Numbered from the stretch's first letter, positions 7,611 through 16,773 are shown. The stretch: 46,995 bases of DNA from an uncultured Clostridia bacterium (GCA_944380775.1 CALWIP010000033.1:1-46995), one strand, 5' to 3'. Made by a program: numbers and translations. The notes: generated by a model from the sequence alone, not told the origin.

Positions 7611-7633
7611 GAGCGGGCGCTTCCCGCTCTTTT
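7611..7633 (+). terminator. Terminator after uraA
   Basis: GAGCGGG (7611-7617) pairs with CCCGCTC (7623-7629), followed by TTTT. The 165 bases between this and the next terminator contain nothing recognised. Confidence 0.75.
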
Positions 7634-7798
7634 GCCTGCATGGCGGCAGAACCCCTCAGGCTTTTGAGGAAGGGCCTTGCGCTACCATTCCCAGGGTTGC
7701 AAAGGCCGCGGCGCAGGGCCTGCGGGAGCTGGAGAAACGGCGCGCGCTGCATGCAGGGGCGCCTGGAACAGGCGGAAGGGGAATGCCGCCGGGAAAAT

Positions 7799-7829
7799 AA
7801 AAAAGGGACCGGCGCGCCGGTCCCTTTTT
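7799..7829 (-). terminator. Bidirectional terminator at the rodA 3' end
   Basis: GGGACCGGC/GCCGGTCCC forms a perfect GC stem flanked by A-runs on one side and T-runs on the other, so it can work on both strands. On the reverse strand it follows rodA by 13 bp. Confidence 0.85.
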
Positions 7830-7842
7830 CTGTGTGGAAATT

Positions 7843-8988
7843 TCAAAGCCGCAGGTGGACTTTTTCCCCCTCGTCCTTGTGCAGGTAGACGTTGAGCACA
7901 AGACCCAGGCCAAAGTAGAGGCACATGGCGGAGGAACCGCCCGCGCTGAAAAACGGCAGCGTCACGCCCATCACGGGCAAAAGGCTCAAGCACATGCCGA
8001 GGTTGAACACCGCCTGCGCCGCAATCATGGCGAAGAAGCCGAAGCACATGTAGCACCCCGCGCCGTCGCAGGCGCTGCGGGCGACGAAGAGCACGCGCAG
8101 CAGCAGTGCAAGCAGCAGGAGCAAGATGAGCATGCAGCCAAAAAAACCGAGCTCCTCGCCTGCGACTGAAAAAATGAAGTCGCTCTCTTGGATGGGTACG
8201 CTCCCGCGGGCGACGCGCGGCCCCTGGAACAGGCCGCGGCCCCAAAGACCGCCTGAGCCGATGGAAATCTTCCCCTGGATTTGCTGGAGGCCGTCGCCGA
8301 GCGGGTCCGCCTCCGGGTTCATCATGTTGATGATGCGGCGTTTTTGATAATCTTCGAGGACAAATTGCCACGCGAGCGGCGCGGCGGTCAGGACCGCGCC
8401 GAGCAGGCCGAGAAAATAGCGCAGCTGTACGCCCGCGGCGAACGACATCGCCAAGAACATGAAGAAAAAGATGACGGCCGCGCCGTCGTCGCCCTGAAAA
8501 TGGACGATGGCGATGGGGACGAGCGCATGGACGCCCAGCAGGCAGACGTGCAGCGGCGCCGTCAGCATACCGCGCTCCTTAAGCGCGGAGAGATGCCGCG
8601 CGAACGTCACCATAAAGCCGATTTTCACCAGCTCTGCCGGCTGGAAGCTGATGCCGCCGGGCAGGATAATCCAAGCGCGGGCATTGACGCCGGCGCTGCC
8701 CTGTACCGCAGAACCAAAAAAGAGCGTATATAAGATTAAAAACAGGCAAAACCCGGCGATTAGGTACCAATAATTGAGAATCGCGCGGTAGTCTACCAAC
8801 GTGATGGCCAGGCAGCCGGCATAGCCGATGGCGACGGCGGCGAGCTGCGTAGTAAAGTAACTGCCGCCGGTGCGGCTCACGCTGGCGATGAGCAGCAGCG
8901 CATAAACCGAGATCAAAAGGGAAATCACCCAAAGGACCTTGTCGGACCTCCGGTAATAATCAGTAAAAGAGCGCAATGCTTTTGGCAT
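7843..8988 (-). CDS. rodA: SEDS-family peptidoglycan glycosyltransferase, RodA type
   Basis: This polytopic membrane protein of the FtsW/RodA/SpoVE family polymerises lipid II glycan strands. The 381-residue protein has about ten hydrophobic segments. Family landmarks are AGVNARAWIILP..FQPAELVKIGF, GLWGRGLFQGPR, the conserved ESDFIFSVAGEELGF near the active-site loop, and the C-terminal PVMGVTLPFFSAGGSS. The loop arrangement and the GVNARAWI block favour RodA (elongation) over FtsW, though SpoVE-like function cannot be excluded. The ATG at 8988 is used because AGGTGAGG lies just before it; an ATG at 9003 is too close to the predicted transcription start. No partner PBP or mreB is adjacent. 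Confidence 0.88.
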   Translation of the reverse strand: MPKALRSFTDYYRRSDKVLWVISLLISVYALLLIASVSRTGGSYFTTQLAAVAIGYAGCLAITLVDYRAILNYWYLIAGFCLFLILYTLFFGSAVQGSAGVNARAWIILPGGISFQPAELVKIGFMVTFARHLSALKERGMLTAPLHVCLLGVHALVPIAIVHFQGDDGAAVIFFFMFLAMSFAAGVQLRYFLGLLGAVLTAAPLAWQFVLEDYQKRRIINMMNPEADPLGDGLQQIQGKISIGSGGLWGRGLFQGPRVARGSVPIQESDFIFSVAGEELGFFGCMLILLLLLALLLRVLFVARSACDGAGCYMCFGFFAMIAAQAVFNLGMCLSLLPVMGVTLPFFSAGGSSAMCLYFGLGLVLNVYLHKDEGEKVHLRL

Positions 8989-9005
8989 GTCCTCACCTCG
9001 CATTT

Positions 9006-9034
9006 ATTATAAGGGTTTCCTGCGGAAAGTGCAA
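9006..9034 (-). promoter_or_regulatory. Promoter of rodA
   Basis: Reverse strand: -35 TTGCAC (9029-9034), 17-bp spacer, -10 TATAAT (9006-9011). The implied leader is very short, which rules out the upstream ATG at 9003. Confidence 0.75.
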
Positions 9035-9041
9035 GTAAGGC

Positions 9042-9070
9042 TTTCCCAGCCCAGGGAAATATGCTATAAT
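9042..9070 (+). promoter_or_regulatory. Promoter of the fhs-tsaEB-rpiB-upp run
   Basis: Extended -10 TGC-TATAAT (-10 at 9065-9070) with a weak -35 TTTCCC (9042-9047) at 17-bp spacing. It lies close behind the divergent rodA promoter. Confidence 0.65.
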
Positions 9071-9141
9071 AAGGCAAAGGCGGACCACAGACGCAAAACG
9101 GCGCCCCGCCGGGGGCCTACGGAGGATGAGGGAGGAAAAGG

Positions 9142-10809
9142 ATGCTGTCGGATATTGAAATTGCGCAGCAGGCGGAGATGCTGCCCATTTCCCAAATTGC
9201 CGCGAATCTTGGCATTGGGGAAGACGAATATGAGCCCTACGGGAAATATAAGGCCAAGCTGGACGAATCGCTGTTCCGGCGGTTGAAGGACCGCCCGGAC
9301 GGAAAGCTGATCCTGGTGACGGCGATCAACCCGACGCCCGCCGGCGAAGGGAAGACCACGACCACCGCCGGCTTGGGGCAGGCGATGGCGCGCATTGGGA
9401 AGAACGCGGTGCTTGCGCTGCGGGAACCGTCGCTCGGGCCGGTGTTTGGCATCAAGGGCGGCGCGGCCGGCGGCGGCTACGCGCAGGTCGTCCCGATGGA
9501 GGAGATCAACCTGCATTTTACCGGAGACATGCACGCTATCACCAGCGCGAACAACCTGCTCTGCGCCTTGGTGGACAACCATTTGCAGCAGGGGAACGCG
9601 CTGGGCCTCGACCCGCGGCGCATCCTCGTGAAGCGCTGCCTGGATATGAACGACCGCGCGCTGCGGAATATTGTCCTCGGGCTTGGCGGCCAGGCGAACG
9701 GCGTGCCGCGCGAGGAGGGGTTTGTCATCACCGTCGCCACAGAGGTCATGGCAATTCTCTGCCTGGCGGACGATATGCAGGACCTCAAACGCCGCTTGGG
9801 GAAGATTCTCGTCGGCTACACCTATGCGGGCGAACCGGTTTACGCGCGCGACGTCCACGCAGCCGGCGCAATGGCGGCGCTGCTGAAAGACGCGGTCAAC
9901 CCGAACCTTGTGCAGACCCTGGAACAGACCCCGGTCATCATGCATGGCGGGCCGTTCGCAAACATTGCGCACGGGTGCAATTCGGTGCGGGCTACGCGCC
10001 TGGCGCTCAAGCTCGGCGATTACTGCATCACGGAGGCGGGCTTTGGCTCCGACCTCGGCGCGGAAAAATTCTTCGACATCAAGTGCCGCATGGCCGGCCT
10101 GCGCCCCAACGCGGTGGTGCTTGTCGCAACCGTGCGCGCGCTGAAATACAACGGCGGCGTGCCGAAGGCGGAGACCGCCAAACCGAACCTGGAGGCGCTG
10201 CGGGCGGGCGTTGGGAACCTCGGCGCGCACATTGAAAACATGCGCCGCTACGGCGTGCCCGTCGTGGTTGCGCTCAACCGCTTTGCGACGGATACGGAAG
10301 AGGAATTGCGGTTTGTAGAGGATTATTGCCGGGAAAACGGCGCGGAATGCGCGCGCTCTGAGGTCTTTGCCAAGGGAGGCGAAGGCGGCGTCGCGCTGGC
10401 GGAAAAGGTGTGCGCCGCGGCGGAAGAGCCGTCCCGCTTTGCGCCGCTCTATCCGCTGGAGGGCGGCATCGAGAATGCCCTGGAGACCATCGCCCGCGAG
10501 ATCTACGGAGCGGACGGCGTGGACTATGCGCCGGCGGCGAAGAAGGCTTTGGCGGAAATCCGCCGCCTCGGCGCGGAAAACCTGCCGGTCTGCGTCGCGA
10601 AAACGCAGTATTCGCTCTCCGACGACGCGGCGCTGCTCGGCCGCCCGCGCGGGTTTTCCATCACCATCCGCGACCTGCGGCTTTCCAGCGGCGCGGGCTT
10701 CGTCGTCGCCTACGCCGGGAATATCATGACGATGCCCGGGTTGCCGAAAGTCCCGGCGGCAAACCAGATCGACGTCTCAGAAGACGGCGCGATCTCCGGG
10801 CTGTTCTAA
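9142..10809 (+). CDS. fhs: Formate-tetrahydrofolate ligase
   Basis: This cytoplasmic enzyme makes 10-formyl-THF from formate, THF and ATP, the entry of formate into one-carbon metabolism and the first methyl-branch step in acetogens. The 555-residue protein has normal length. The ATP-binding loop [13 protein letters not shown] lies at about 63-75, followed by [22 protein letters not shown] and the block [16 protein letters not shown]. The C-terminal [15 protein letters not shown] is intact. The ATG at 9142 follows GAGGAAAAGG. It opens a five-gene forward run, with tsaE only 16 bp downstream. No folD or other methyl-branch genes are in the window, so acetogenesis cannot be concluded. Confidence 0.97.
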   Translation: MLSDIEIAQQAEMLPISQIAANLGIGEDEYEPYGKYKAKLDESLFRRLKDRPDGKLILVTAINPTPAGEGKTTTTAGLGQAMARIGKNAVLALREPSLGPVFGIKGGAAGGGYAQVVPMEEINLHFTGDMHAITSANNLLCALVDNHLQQGNALGLDPRRILVKRCLDMNDRALRNIVLGLGGQANGVPREEGFVITVATEVMAILCLADDMQDLKRRLGKILVGYTYAGEPVYARDVHAAGAMAALLKDAVNPNLVQTLEQTPVIMHGGPFANIAHGCNSVRATRLALKLGDYCITEAGFGSDLGAEKFFDIKCRMAGLRPNAVVLVATVRALKYNGGVPKAETAKPNLEALRAGVGNLGAHIENMRRYGVPVVVALNRFATDTEEELRFVEDYCRENGAECARSEVFAKGGEGGVALAEKVCAAAEEPSRFAPLYPLEGGIENALETIAREIYGADGVDYAPAAKKALAEIRRLGAENLPVCVAKTQYSLSDDAALLGRPRGFSITIRDLRLSSGAGFVVAYAGNIMTMPGLPKVPAANQIDVSEDGAISGLF

Positions 10810-10825
10810 AAAAGGAGTTTTGTCG

Positions 10826-11248
10826 TTGGAAATCCAAACCAATTCGGCGGCGGAAACGGAAGCCCTCGGCGCGCGCATCGGCGCAAAGCTGAAAGGCGGA
10901 GAAATCCTCGCGCTGTTCGGCGGCATGGGCATGGGGAAGACCGCGTTCACCCGCGGTTTGGCGCGCGGCCTCGGCGTAGAGGGAGAGGTTTCCAGCCCGA
11001 CGTTTGCGCTCGTGCACGAATACCGCGGGCGGATCCCGCTTTACCATTTCGACATGTACCGCGTGACCAGCTGGGACGACTTGTATTCCACCGGCTTTTT
11101 TGATTATCTCGGCGCCGGGGGCGCGTTGGTCATCGAATGGAGCGAAAATATTGAGGGGGCGCTGCCGCAGGGCGCGGCGCGTATCTCCTTCCGGCAAGGC
11201 GAAAGCCCAGAGAGCCGGATCATCACGCTGGAAGGGGTGTCGCTGTGA
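10826..11248 (+). CDS. tsaE: tRNA threonylcarbamoyladenosine biosynthesis ATPase TsaE
   Basis: This ATPase subunit of the t6A machinery (with TsaB, TsaC and TsaD) modifies A37 in ANN-decoding tRNAs. The 140-residue protein has P-loop GGMGMGKT (32-39), then SPTFALVHEY and the segment LYHFDMYRV, both typical of TsaE. The TTG at 10826 is preferred because AAGGAG ends eight bases upstream; the TTG at 10820 would sit almost on the ribosome binding site. Its TGA overlaps the GTG of tsaB (GTGA), so the two are probably translationally coupled. tsaD and tsaC are not in the window. Confidence 0.94.
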   Translation: MEIQTNSAAETEALGARIGAKLKGGEILALFGGMGMGKTAFTRGLARGLGVEGEVSSPTFALVHEYRGRIPLYHFDMYRVTSWDDLYSTGFFDYLGAGGALVIEWSENIEGALPQGAARISFRQGESPESRIITLEGVSL

Positions 11249-11949
11249 AAATTTTGGCGATTGATACGTCGGCGGGGCCGTCGTCCGCCGCTGTGCTGGA
11301 CGGGGAAACCCTGCTCGGCGAATTTTTCCTCAACACGCGCCAGACCCACAGCCAGACGCTGCTCACGCTGGTGGACGGCGTGCTGCGCTGCACGCAGACG
11401 GAGCTGGGGGAGATTGGCTTGTTTGCCGTTTCAGCCGGGCCCGGCTCGTTTACCGGCGTGCGCATCGGCGTTTCCTGCGTGAAGGGGCTCGCGTTCCCGC
11501 GCGGCACGCTTTGCGCGGGCGTTTCCACGCTGGAGGCGATGGCGTGGAATTTTTATGGGATCCCCGGGACGGTGTGCGCCGTAATGGACGCGCGCTGCGG
11601 GCAGGTCTACAACGCGGTGTTTGCCTCCGGCGAAGACGGCTTTTGCCGCCTGACGGAGGACCGCGCGCTCTCGATGGAGGCGCTCGCGCAGGAATGCCGC
11701 GCTTACCCAGGACCGCTGTATCTGGTGGGCGACGGGGCGCTTCTTTGCCATCAACAGGAAAACTTCCAGGCGTTGGGCGCCAAGCTGCCGCCGCAGCCGG
11801 CGCGGTTCCAGCGTGCGGCCGGGGTGGCGATGGCCGCCCTGCGCATGCAGCGGGAGGGCCGCGCCGTGCCGCCCGAGCGGCTGATGCCGGTTTATCTGCG
11901 CCTGCCGCAGGCGGAGCGGGAGCTGCGCCAGCGCCTGGCGGGAAAATAA
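11245..11949 (+). CDS. tsaB: tRNA threonylcarbamoyladenosine biosynthesis protein TsaB
   Basis: This inactive paralogue of TsaD scaffolds the t6A complex. The 234-residue protein begins MKILAIDTSAGPSSAAVLD and contains the family block VSAGPGSFTGVRIGVSCVKGLA. The metal-binding histidines of TsaD are lacking, as expected for TsaB. The GTG start at 11245 overlaps the tsaE stop by four bases. The C-terminal part (about 110 to the end) is more divergent, as is common in this family. It is followed by rpiB after 20 bp. Confidence 0.94.
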   Translation: MKILAIDTSAGPSSAAVLDGETLLGEFFLNTRQTHSQTLLTLVDGVLRCTQTELGEIGLFAVSAGPGSFTGVRIGVSCVKGLAFPRGTLCAGVSTLEAMAWNFYGIPGTVCAVMDARCGQVYNAVFASGEDGFCRLTEDRALSMEALAQECRAYPGPLYLVGDGALLCHQQENFQALGAKLPPQPARFQRAAGVAMAALRMQREGRAVPPERLMPVYLRLPQAERELRQRLAGK

Positions 11950-11969
11950 ATTAACGGAGGATGGGAAAA

Positions 11970-12413
11970 ATGATTGCTTTGGGCTGCGACCACGGCGGCT
12001 ACCGTTTGAAAGAAGCCGTCAAAAAATATCTGGAGGAAAACCAGATAGAATACCACGATTACGGGACCTACAGCGAAGAATCGGTCAATTACGCCCCATA
12101 TGCGGCGAAGGTGGGCCACGCGGTGATGAACGGCGAGGCGAAATGCGGCATCCTGTGCTGCGGCACCGGGATTGGGATTTCAATTGCGGCGAATAAGATC
12201 CGCGGCATCCGCGCGGCGGTGTGCACCAATGAATTCTGCGCGGAAATGACCCGCCGCCACAACGACGCGAATATCCTCTGCATGGGCGGGCGCGTCATCG
12301 ACGAGGACATGGCGGTCAAACTCGCCAAGATCTTCCTCGAAACGCCGTTCGACGGCGGCCGCCACGCGACGCGCATTGCGGAGATTGCCGCCATTGAGCG
12401 CGGCGAACTGTAA
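11970..12413 (+). CDS. rpiB: Ribose 5-phosphate isomerase B
   Basis: This enzyme interconverts ribose 5-phosphate and ribulose 5-phosphate in the pentose phosphate pathway. The 147-residue protein has the N-terminal MIALGCDHGGYRLKE, the catalytic cysteine C64 in ILCCGTGIGISIAANK and the histidine H97 in RRHNDANIL. The ATG at 11970 is chosen over the in-frame ATG at 11961 because GGAGG ends at 11960, which leaves nine bases, and family proteins begin with M-x-IALG. LacA/B-type sugar isomerases share the fold, but the single-gene context with upp supports RpiB. Ribose 5-phosphate is the precursor of the PRPP used by the next gene. Confidence 0.93.
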   Translation: MIALGCDHGGYRLKEAVKKYLEENQIEYHDYGTYSEESVNYAPYAAKVGHAVMNGEAKCGILCCGTGIGISIAANKIRGIRAAVCTNEFCAEMTRRHNDANILCMGGRVIDEDMAVKLAKIFLETPFDGGRHATRIAEIAAIERGEL

Positions 12414-12425
12414 GGGGGCGGGAAA

Positions 12426-13058
12426 ATGGCAAATCAAGTGATGGTGATGGATCATCCGCTCATCCAGCATAAGCTGACGTTTCTGCGCGACAAGCGGACC
12501 GGCTCCAAGGAATTCCGCGAGCTTGTGAGCGAGATTGCGATGCTCATGTGCTATGAGGCGACGCGCGACCTCCCGCTGGAGGAAACGCAGGTGGAGACGC
12601 CGGTCGGCCTGGCGCACACCAAGGTGATTGCGGGCCGCAAGCTGGCGTTTGTGCCGATCCTGCGCGCCGGCCTCGGCATGGTGGACGGCGTGCTGCGCAT
12701 GGTGCCGGCGGCCAAGGTCGGCCACATCGGCCTGTACCGGGACCACCAGACCCTTCAACCGGTGGAATATTACAGCAAACTTCCGTCCGACATCCAGGAG
12801 CGCGACGTCATTGTGCTCGACCCGATGCTCGCGACCGGCGGCTCCGCGGTGGACGCAATTTCCATCATCAAGCGCAGCGGGCCGAAGAGCATCAAATTCA
12901 TGTGCATCATTGCAGCGCCGGAGGGCGTCGAGGCGTTCACCAAGGCGCATCCCGATGTGCCGGTGTACTGTGCGGACGTCGATTCCCACCTCAATGAGCA
13001 CGGCTACATTGTGCCCGGCCTCGGCGACGCAGGGGACCGCATTTTCGGCACGCTTTAA
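12426..13058 (+). CDS. upp: Uracil phosphoribosyltransferase
   Basis: This salvage enzyme converts uracil and PRPP to UMP. The 210-residue protein has normal length. The PRPP-binding loop [11 protein letters not shown] lies at 131-141, and [14 protein letters not shown] and the uracil-binding tail [16 protein letters not shown] are intact. The ATG at 12426 has an AGGGGGCGGG upstream and lies 12 bp after rpiB. It ends the fhs run before a strong terminator. It forms a functional pair with the uracil permease at 6228, although the two are not in one operon. Confidence 0.97.
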   Translation: MANQVMVMDHPLIQHKLTFLRDKRTGSKEFRELVSEIAMLMCYEATRDLPLEETQVETPVGLAHTKVIAGRKLAFVPILRAGLGMVDGVLRMVPAAKVGHIGLYRDHQTLQPVEYYSKLPSDIQERDVIVLDPMLATGGSAVDAISIIKRSGPKSIKFMCIIAAPEGVEAFTKAHPDVPVYCADVDSHLNEHGYIVPGLGDAGDRIFGTL

Positions 13059-13095
13059 TCTGGAATTTGGGTTAGAAAATTCTTTTACCGGCAGC

Positions 13096-13135
13096 AAACC
13101 CCGGCAGGCCTCAAAAAGGCCGGCCGGGGTTTTTG
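13096..13135 (+). terminator. Terminator after upp (convergent with the DUF4380-like gene)
   Basis: AACCCCGGC..GGCC pairs with GGCC..GCCGGGGTT around a CAAAAA loop, followed by TTTTT. It may also end the reverse-strand gene. Confidence 0.85.
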
Positions 13136-13147
13136 TACGGGAAAATC

Positions 13148-14089
13148 TTACGAAACGCCGAGCTTTTTGCAAAACGCCTCCAGCGCGTCGCCGTCGCCGG
13201 GCGCGGGGATCTCCCCCACGCGGAAGAGGGAAAAATTTTCCACATGCCGCAGCGTCTCGCCGGGGCGGATGGTCGTGAGCGGGCTGAGCGTTTCCATCTC
13301 GAGGAAATCGGCGTTTAAGTACGTTTCAAACGACGCGCCGAAATCCGGGTACGGCGTGCGCGTATTGTGGACATAACGCTTGAGCAGCGCGAGTCCGTCC
13401 AGCGCGTAGGCCGCCCAGCCCACCAGGTTGTCCACGCCGATTTTGAACGAGCTGCGCTCAAGGCCGGAGGACTTGCTGTGGTCCAGCGTGAGAAAGCGCT
13501 GCCCCCAGTGGAGCCGCTGGTCCTTGGGGTTGGAGTACGGCCAAAGCACCAGCACGCGGTTGGGCAGGAACTGCTCTCCGCCGCGGTTTTGCGGGATAAT
13601 CTCCAGGCCGCCGGGGGCCATCATCGTCACGGCCCACAGCGAGAGCGTTACGTCGCGCTTGGAGCGGTTCGTCACGGTGTGCACCACCATCATGTCGGAG
13701 GAGCCCTCCGAGAGCATCAGCTCCAGCCCGAGCTGCATATGGTTGTGGCGCTGCATTTCCGGCGTAAAGCAGACGCTCTCTGGCCGGATGCCGTACAGCA
13801 CGGGGCGGTTATCGGGGTAATAGGTTGCGGGGCCGCTCTCCGGGCTGAGCCAGAGGCGGTGGCCGCCGTAAAACTGGAAGCGGCAGTCGTCCCCGTAAAG
13901 CGCTTTGGATTCTTCGGTCTCAAACGAATGGCGGCGGGCGAGGTCATTGTAAAGGAGATTGCGCTCGCCGCAGAAGCCAAAGCGGATGATGCGCGGCCCT
14001 ACCTCCACGGTGACGACCGCTTCGACCACCCCGTTAGAAATGGAGACGCATTTCCCGTAATTCTCATATTCCAGTTCTTTGATGTCCAT
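13148..14089 (-). CDS. DUF4380-like protein, galactose-mutarotase-type fold
   Basis: The 313-residue predicted cytoplasmic protein has no signal peptide. It resembles DUF4380 proteins, which share the beta-sandwich of galactose mutarotase. Visible hallmarks are EVGPRIIRFGF near the N-terminus, GGHRLWLSPE at about 86-95, and HTVTNRSKRDVTLSLWAVTMMAPGG in the middle, a typical carbohydrate-sandwich strand. Family members are uncharacterised; carbohydrate binding or epimerisation is a guess from the fold. The ATG at 14089 begins the homologous region (MDIKELEYENYGKCV), with AAAGGA about 13 bases upstream. It lies 49 bp downstream of tmcAL and may be cotranscribed. Confidence 0.7.
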   Translation of the reverse strand: MDIKELEYENYGKCVSISNGVVEAVVTVEVGPRIIRFGFCGERNLLYNDLARRHSFETEESKALYGDDCRFQFYGGHRLWLSPESGPATYYPDNRPVLYGIRPESVCFTPEMQRHNHMQLGLELMLSEGSSDMMVVHTVTNRSKRDVTLSLWAVTMMAPGGLEIIPQNRGGEQFLPNRVLVLWPYSNPKDQRLHWGQRFLTLDHSKSSGLERSSFKIGVDNLVGWAAYALDGLALLKRYVHNTRTPYPDFGASFETYLNADFLEMETLSPLTTIRPGETLRHVENFSLFRVGEIPAPGDGDALEAFCKKLGVS

Positions 14090-14138
14090 AGGCGAAAAGC
14101 CGTCCTTTCCACTGGCCGGGTAGGCCCGGCGCCGTCGG

Positions 14139-15368
14139 TTATTGGCAGGCCGGCGGCCTTTCGGCCACCCGCAGGACCGGAAATGTCCGGTCCAAGCCGC
14201 ACGGGCGGGGGTGCGGCGAAGCCAGCGCATACAAGTCGCTGGCCGTTTCTTCTAATTGAAACACATGCCGCGCAGGCATGTCAAGCCGAGAAACATCGGA
14301 GGAATGGGCGAGAAAAGGCAATTTTGCACGGTTTTTGGCAAGATGCAGAATTTCCCGGCCTTTTTCTGTCATCCCCAACAGACGGAAATACGGCGGGCGG
14401 GCGGGGATATCCCGCGTGAGGCCGAGGTATGCGCTCCAGGTGAGCCGGCGGATGCGCGCGAGCGGGTAGCGCTTGGTTTTGACGGCGTCCCAGAACCCGG
14501 CGAGCGAAACGGCTTGCCGCGCGGCGCGGTACAAGCGGTGCTCCAGGCCCTCGCTCACGTCCGGCAGGCGGGAGAAATCTTCCGGCCCCATGCGGCGCAG
14601 CTGCGCAAGGACGGCTTGTTCCATCGCCTCGGGCCACACCGGCGCAAAACCGGACGCCAGCTCCCGCATAGCGACGGCGGCGGCGGGCGCGGGCAGCAAC
14701 GGCTCGATGGAAAAGCCGCGCCGCAGCGCCTCCCGCACCTGGGAAGACGACGCAGCCGCCTGTGGAACGCCCTCGAGCGGCGCGTCGTGCGCCGCCCCTT
14801 CCCGCCGCACGGTAAACGGCCGGATGGGGGAGCGGAGCTTTTGCAGCGCCTTACAGTATTCGATGCCGAGGATGTTGTTGGGGGAGGAGAACAGCGCGGC
14901 GGCCTGCTCGCCCGCCAGGCTGCGCACCGCCTGCTGGCGCGCCTTGGCAAACGTGGCCCCCGCCGCGAGCGTGGGGCGCAGCGCCTCCCGCAGCGCCGGG
15001 GAACCGGCCGCCTGTGCGGCGGACCAGAGGGCGGCGGCGTCGCCGCATTCGCTGCCAAACGCGAGCAGTTCCACGCAGCCGAGGTCGTGGAGAAGGGAGA
15101 CCCCGCCAAAAGCAAACGCCTCCGCTGGGGCGAGCGCCCACGGCAGCGGCAGCTCGACGACAAGGTCCGCGCCGCAGCGCAGGCCCATTTCAGCGCGCGC
15201 CCACTTGGAAAAGACCGCCGGTTCGCCGCGCTGAACGAAATTCCCGCTCATCACCGCCACCAGGTGCGTCGCGCCTGCGGCCCGCGCATGGCGCATGAGC
15301 GCGCAGTGCCCGGCATGGAGCGGGTTCCACTCGCAGATGATCCCGCAGATCAGCGCTTCCTTTGCCAT
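14139..15368 (-). CDS. tmcAL: tRNA(Met) cytidine acetate ligase TmcAL
   Basis: This cytoplasmic enzyme (formerly YlbM) activates acetate with ATP and acetylates cytidine 34 of elongator tRNA-Met. The 409-residue protein begins with GIICEWNPLHAGHCALM, where HAGH is the nucleotidyltransferase HxGH motif. Then come AVMSGNFVQRGEPAVFSKW and ADLVVELPLPWA, and SSPNNILGIEYCKAL in the middle, all family hallmarks. The ATG at 15368 has AAGGAG about 12 bases upstream. It is transcribed away from ackA out of overlapping promoters; both enzymes consume acetate, which may be why they share a control region. Confidence 0.92.
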   Translation of the reverse strand: MAKEALICGIICEWNPLHAGHCALMRHARAAGATHLVAVMSGNFVQRGEPAVFSKWARAEMGLRCGADLVVELPLPWALAPAEAFAFGGVSLLHDLGCVELLAFGSECGDAAALWSAAQAAGSPALREALRPTLAAGATFAKARQQAVRSLAGEQAAALFSSPNNILGIEYCKALQKLRSPIRPFTVRREGAAHDAPLEGVPQAAASSSQVREALRRGFSIEPLLPAPAAAVAMRELASGFAPVWPEAMEQAVLAQLRRMGPEDFSRLPDVSEGLEHRLYRAARQAVSLAGFWDAVKTKRYPLARIRRLTWSAYLGLTRDIPARPPYFRLLGMTEKGREILHLAKNRAKLPFLAHSSDVSRLDMPARHVFQLEETASDLYALASPHPRPCGLDRTFPVLRVAERPPACQ

Positions 15369-15384
15369 TTTGTTTCAAAACTCC

Positions 15385-15413
15385 TTGAATTTATTCCCTG
15401 GATGTACTATTAT
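15385..15413 (+). promoter_or_regulatory. Promoter of ackA
   Basis: -35 TTGAAT (15385-15390), 17-bp spacer, -10 TATTAT (15408-15413). The -10 lies inside a dyad shared with the reverse promoter. Confidence 0.7.
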
Positions 15414-15423
15414 TATATAGTAC
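15404..15423. promoter_or_regulatory. Dyad between ackA and tmcAL, possible operator
   Basis: GTACTAT (15404-15410) and ATAGTAC (15417-15423) form a perfect inverted repeat around TATTAT. It covers the -10 regions of both divergent promoters, so one bound protein could silence both genes. The regulator is unknown. Confidence 0.45.
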
Positions 15424-15445
15424 AGGATTGTCGCTTTCGTTGCAA
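15417..15445 (-). promoter_or_regulatory. Promoter of tmcAL
   Basis: Reverse strand: -35 TTGCAA (15440-15445), 17-bp spacer, -10 TACTAT (15417-15422). Confidence 0.65.
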
Positions 15446-15499
15446 GAGGCCGGGCCAATCCGGTGAAAAGAAGTTTATCGTTAAAGGTAGGAGGCAGAC

Positions 15500-16699
15500 A
15501 TGAAGATTCTGGTTATCAATGCGGGCAGTTCTTCTTTGAAGTATCAGCTCATCGACATGGAAGGCGAAAAGGTGCTGGCGAAGGGGAACTGCGAGAGGAT
15601 CGGTATTGGCGGACATATCGGCCACAAGACGTCGGCCGGCGTTTCGGTAGAAAAGGACATGGATTTCCCGAGCCACAAGGAAGCGTTCTTGGCTGTGGTC
15701 GATGTTCTTACGACGGGCGAGGGCAAGGTCATCGACGACGTCAAAGAGATTTCGGCGGTCGGCCACCGCGTGCTGCACGGCAGCGAGAAATATAAGACCT
15801 CGACGCGCATCACCGACGAGGTCATTGACGATATCATGGCGTTCCGCGAGCTCGGCCCGCTGCACAACCCGCCGCAAGCCATCGCGATGCGCGCCTGCCA
15901 AGACGTGTTTGGCAAAGAAACCCCCATGGTGGCGGTGTTCGACACCTCGTTCCACCAGACCATGCCGCCGAAGGCGTATATGTTTGGCGTCCCGTACGAA
16001 TATTATGAGAAGTATTCCATCCGCCGCTACGGTTTCCACGGCACCAGCCACCGCTATGTGACGGGCGAATATTTCAAGGTGACCGGCCGTGAGAAGGAAG
16101 GCTCCCGCCTCATCGTCTGCCACCTGGGCAACGGCAGCTCCATCACGGCGGTGAAGGACGGCAAGGTCATGGACACCTCGATGGGCCTGACCCCGCTGGA
16201 CGGCTTCATTATGGGCACCCGCTGCGGCGGCATCGACCCGTCCGTTGTCACATATATTGCAAATAAAGAGCATCTCACGCCGGACCAGATGTCAGACCTG
16301 ATGAACAAGAAATCCGGCTTCCTGGGCATTTCCGGCGTTACGAGCGACTGCCGCGACCTGCATAAGGCCGCGCAGGAGGGCAACGAGCGCGCGCAATTGG
16401 CGCTGGATATGTTTGTCTACCAGATTAAGAAGTTCATTGGCGGCTATGCCGCGGCAATGGGCGGCGTGGACGCAATTGCTTTCACCGGCGGCATCGGCGA
16501 GAACGACGACATCCTGCGCGAGCGCATCTGCACCGGCATGGAATATCTCGGCCTGGAGATCTGCAAGGAGCGCAACAAGGAAGCCTCCCGCCACGACGCG
16601 AAGTTCTCCACGGATTCTTCGAAGGTGGAGGCCTGGGTCCTGCCGACGAACGAAGAGATCATGATTGCGCGCGACACCAAGGAATTGGTCGAAGGCTAA
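15500..16699 (+). CDS. ackA: Acetate kinase
   Basis: This enzyme interconverts acetyl phosphate plus ADP and acetate plus ATP, the substrate-level phosphorylation step of acetate fermentation. The 399-residue protein has normal length. It opens with MKILVINAGSSSLKYQLID, has the catalytic region VFDTSFHQTMPPKAY and GFHGTSHRYV, the phosphate-binding CHLGNGSSITAV, and the adenosine-binding FTGGIGEND near the C-terminus. The ATG at 15500 follows GTAGGAGG. pta is not adjacent, nor are the DUF177 and rpmF genes often found after ackA in clostridia. The gene is monocistronic and closed by a terminator. Confidence 0.98.
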   Translation: MKILVINAGSSSLKYQLIDMEGEKVLAKGNCERIGIGGHIGHKTSAGVSVEKDMDFPSHKEAFLAVVDVLTTGEGKVIDDVKEISAVGHRVLHGSEKYKTSTRITDEVIDDIMAFRELGPLHNPPQAIAMRACQDVFGKETPMVAVFDTSFHQTMPPKAYMFGVPYEYYEKYSIRRYGFHGTSHRYVTGEYFKVTGREKEGSRLIVCHLGNGSSITAVKDGKVMDTSMGLTPLDGFIMGTRCGGIDPSVVTYIANKEHLTPDQMSDLMNKKSGFLGISGVTSDCRDLHKAAQEGNERAQLALDMFVYQIKKFIGGYAAAMGGVDAIAFTGGIGENDDILRERICTGMEYLGLEICKERNKEASRHDAKFSTDSSKVEAWVLPTNEEIMIARDTKELVEG

Positions 16700-16712
16700 A
16701 CCGCATCCCAAC

Positions 16713-16753
16713 AAAAAAACAGGGGGCTTGCCACGGCAGGTCCCCTGTTTTTT
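16713..16753 (+). terminator. Bidirectional terminator between ackA and the DUF378 gene
   Basis: ACAGGGG pairs with CCCCTGT, with an A-run on the left and TTTTTT on the right, so it can serve both converging genes. Confidence 0.85.
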
Positions 16754-16773
16754 GCAGGCGGCCGTTCGGCCGG

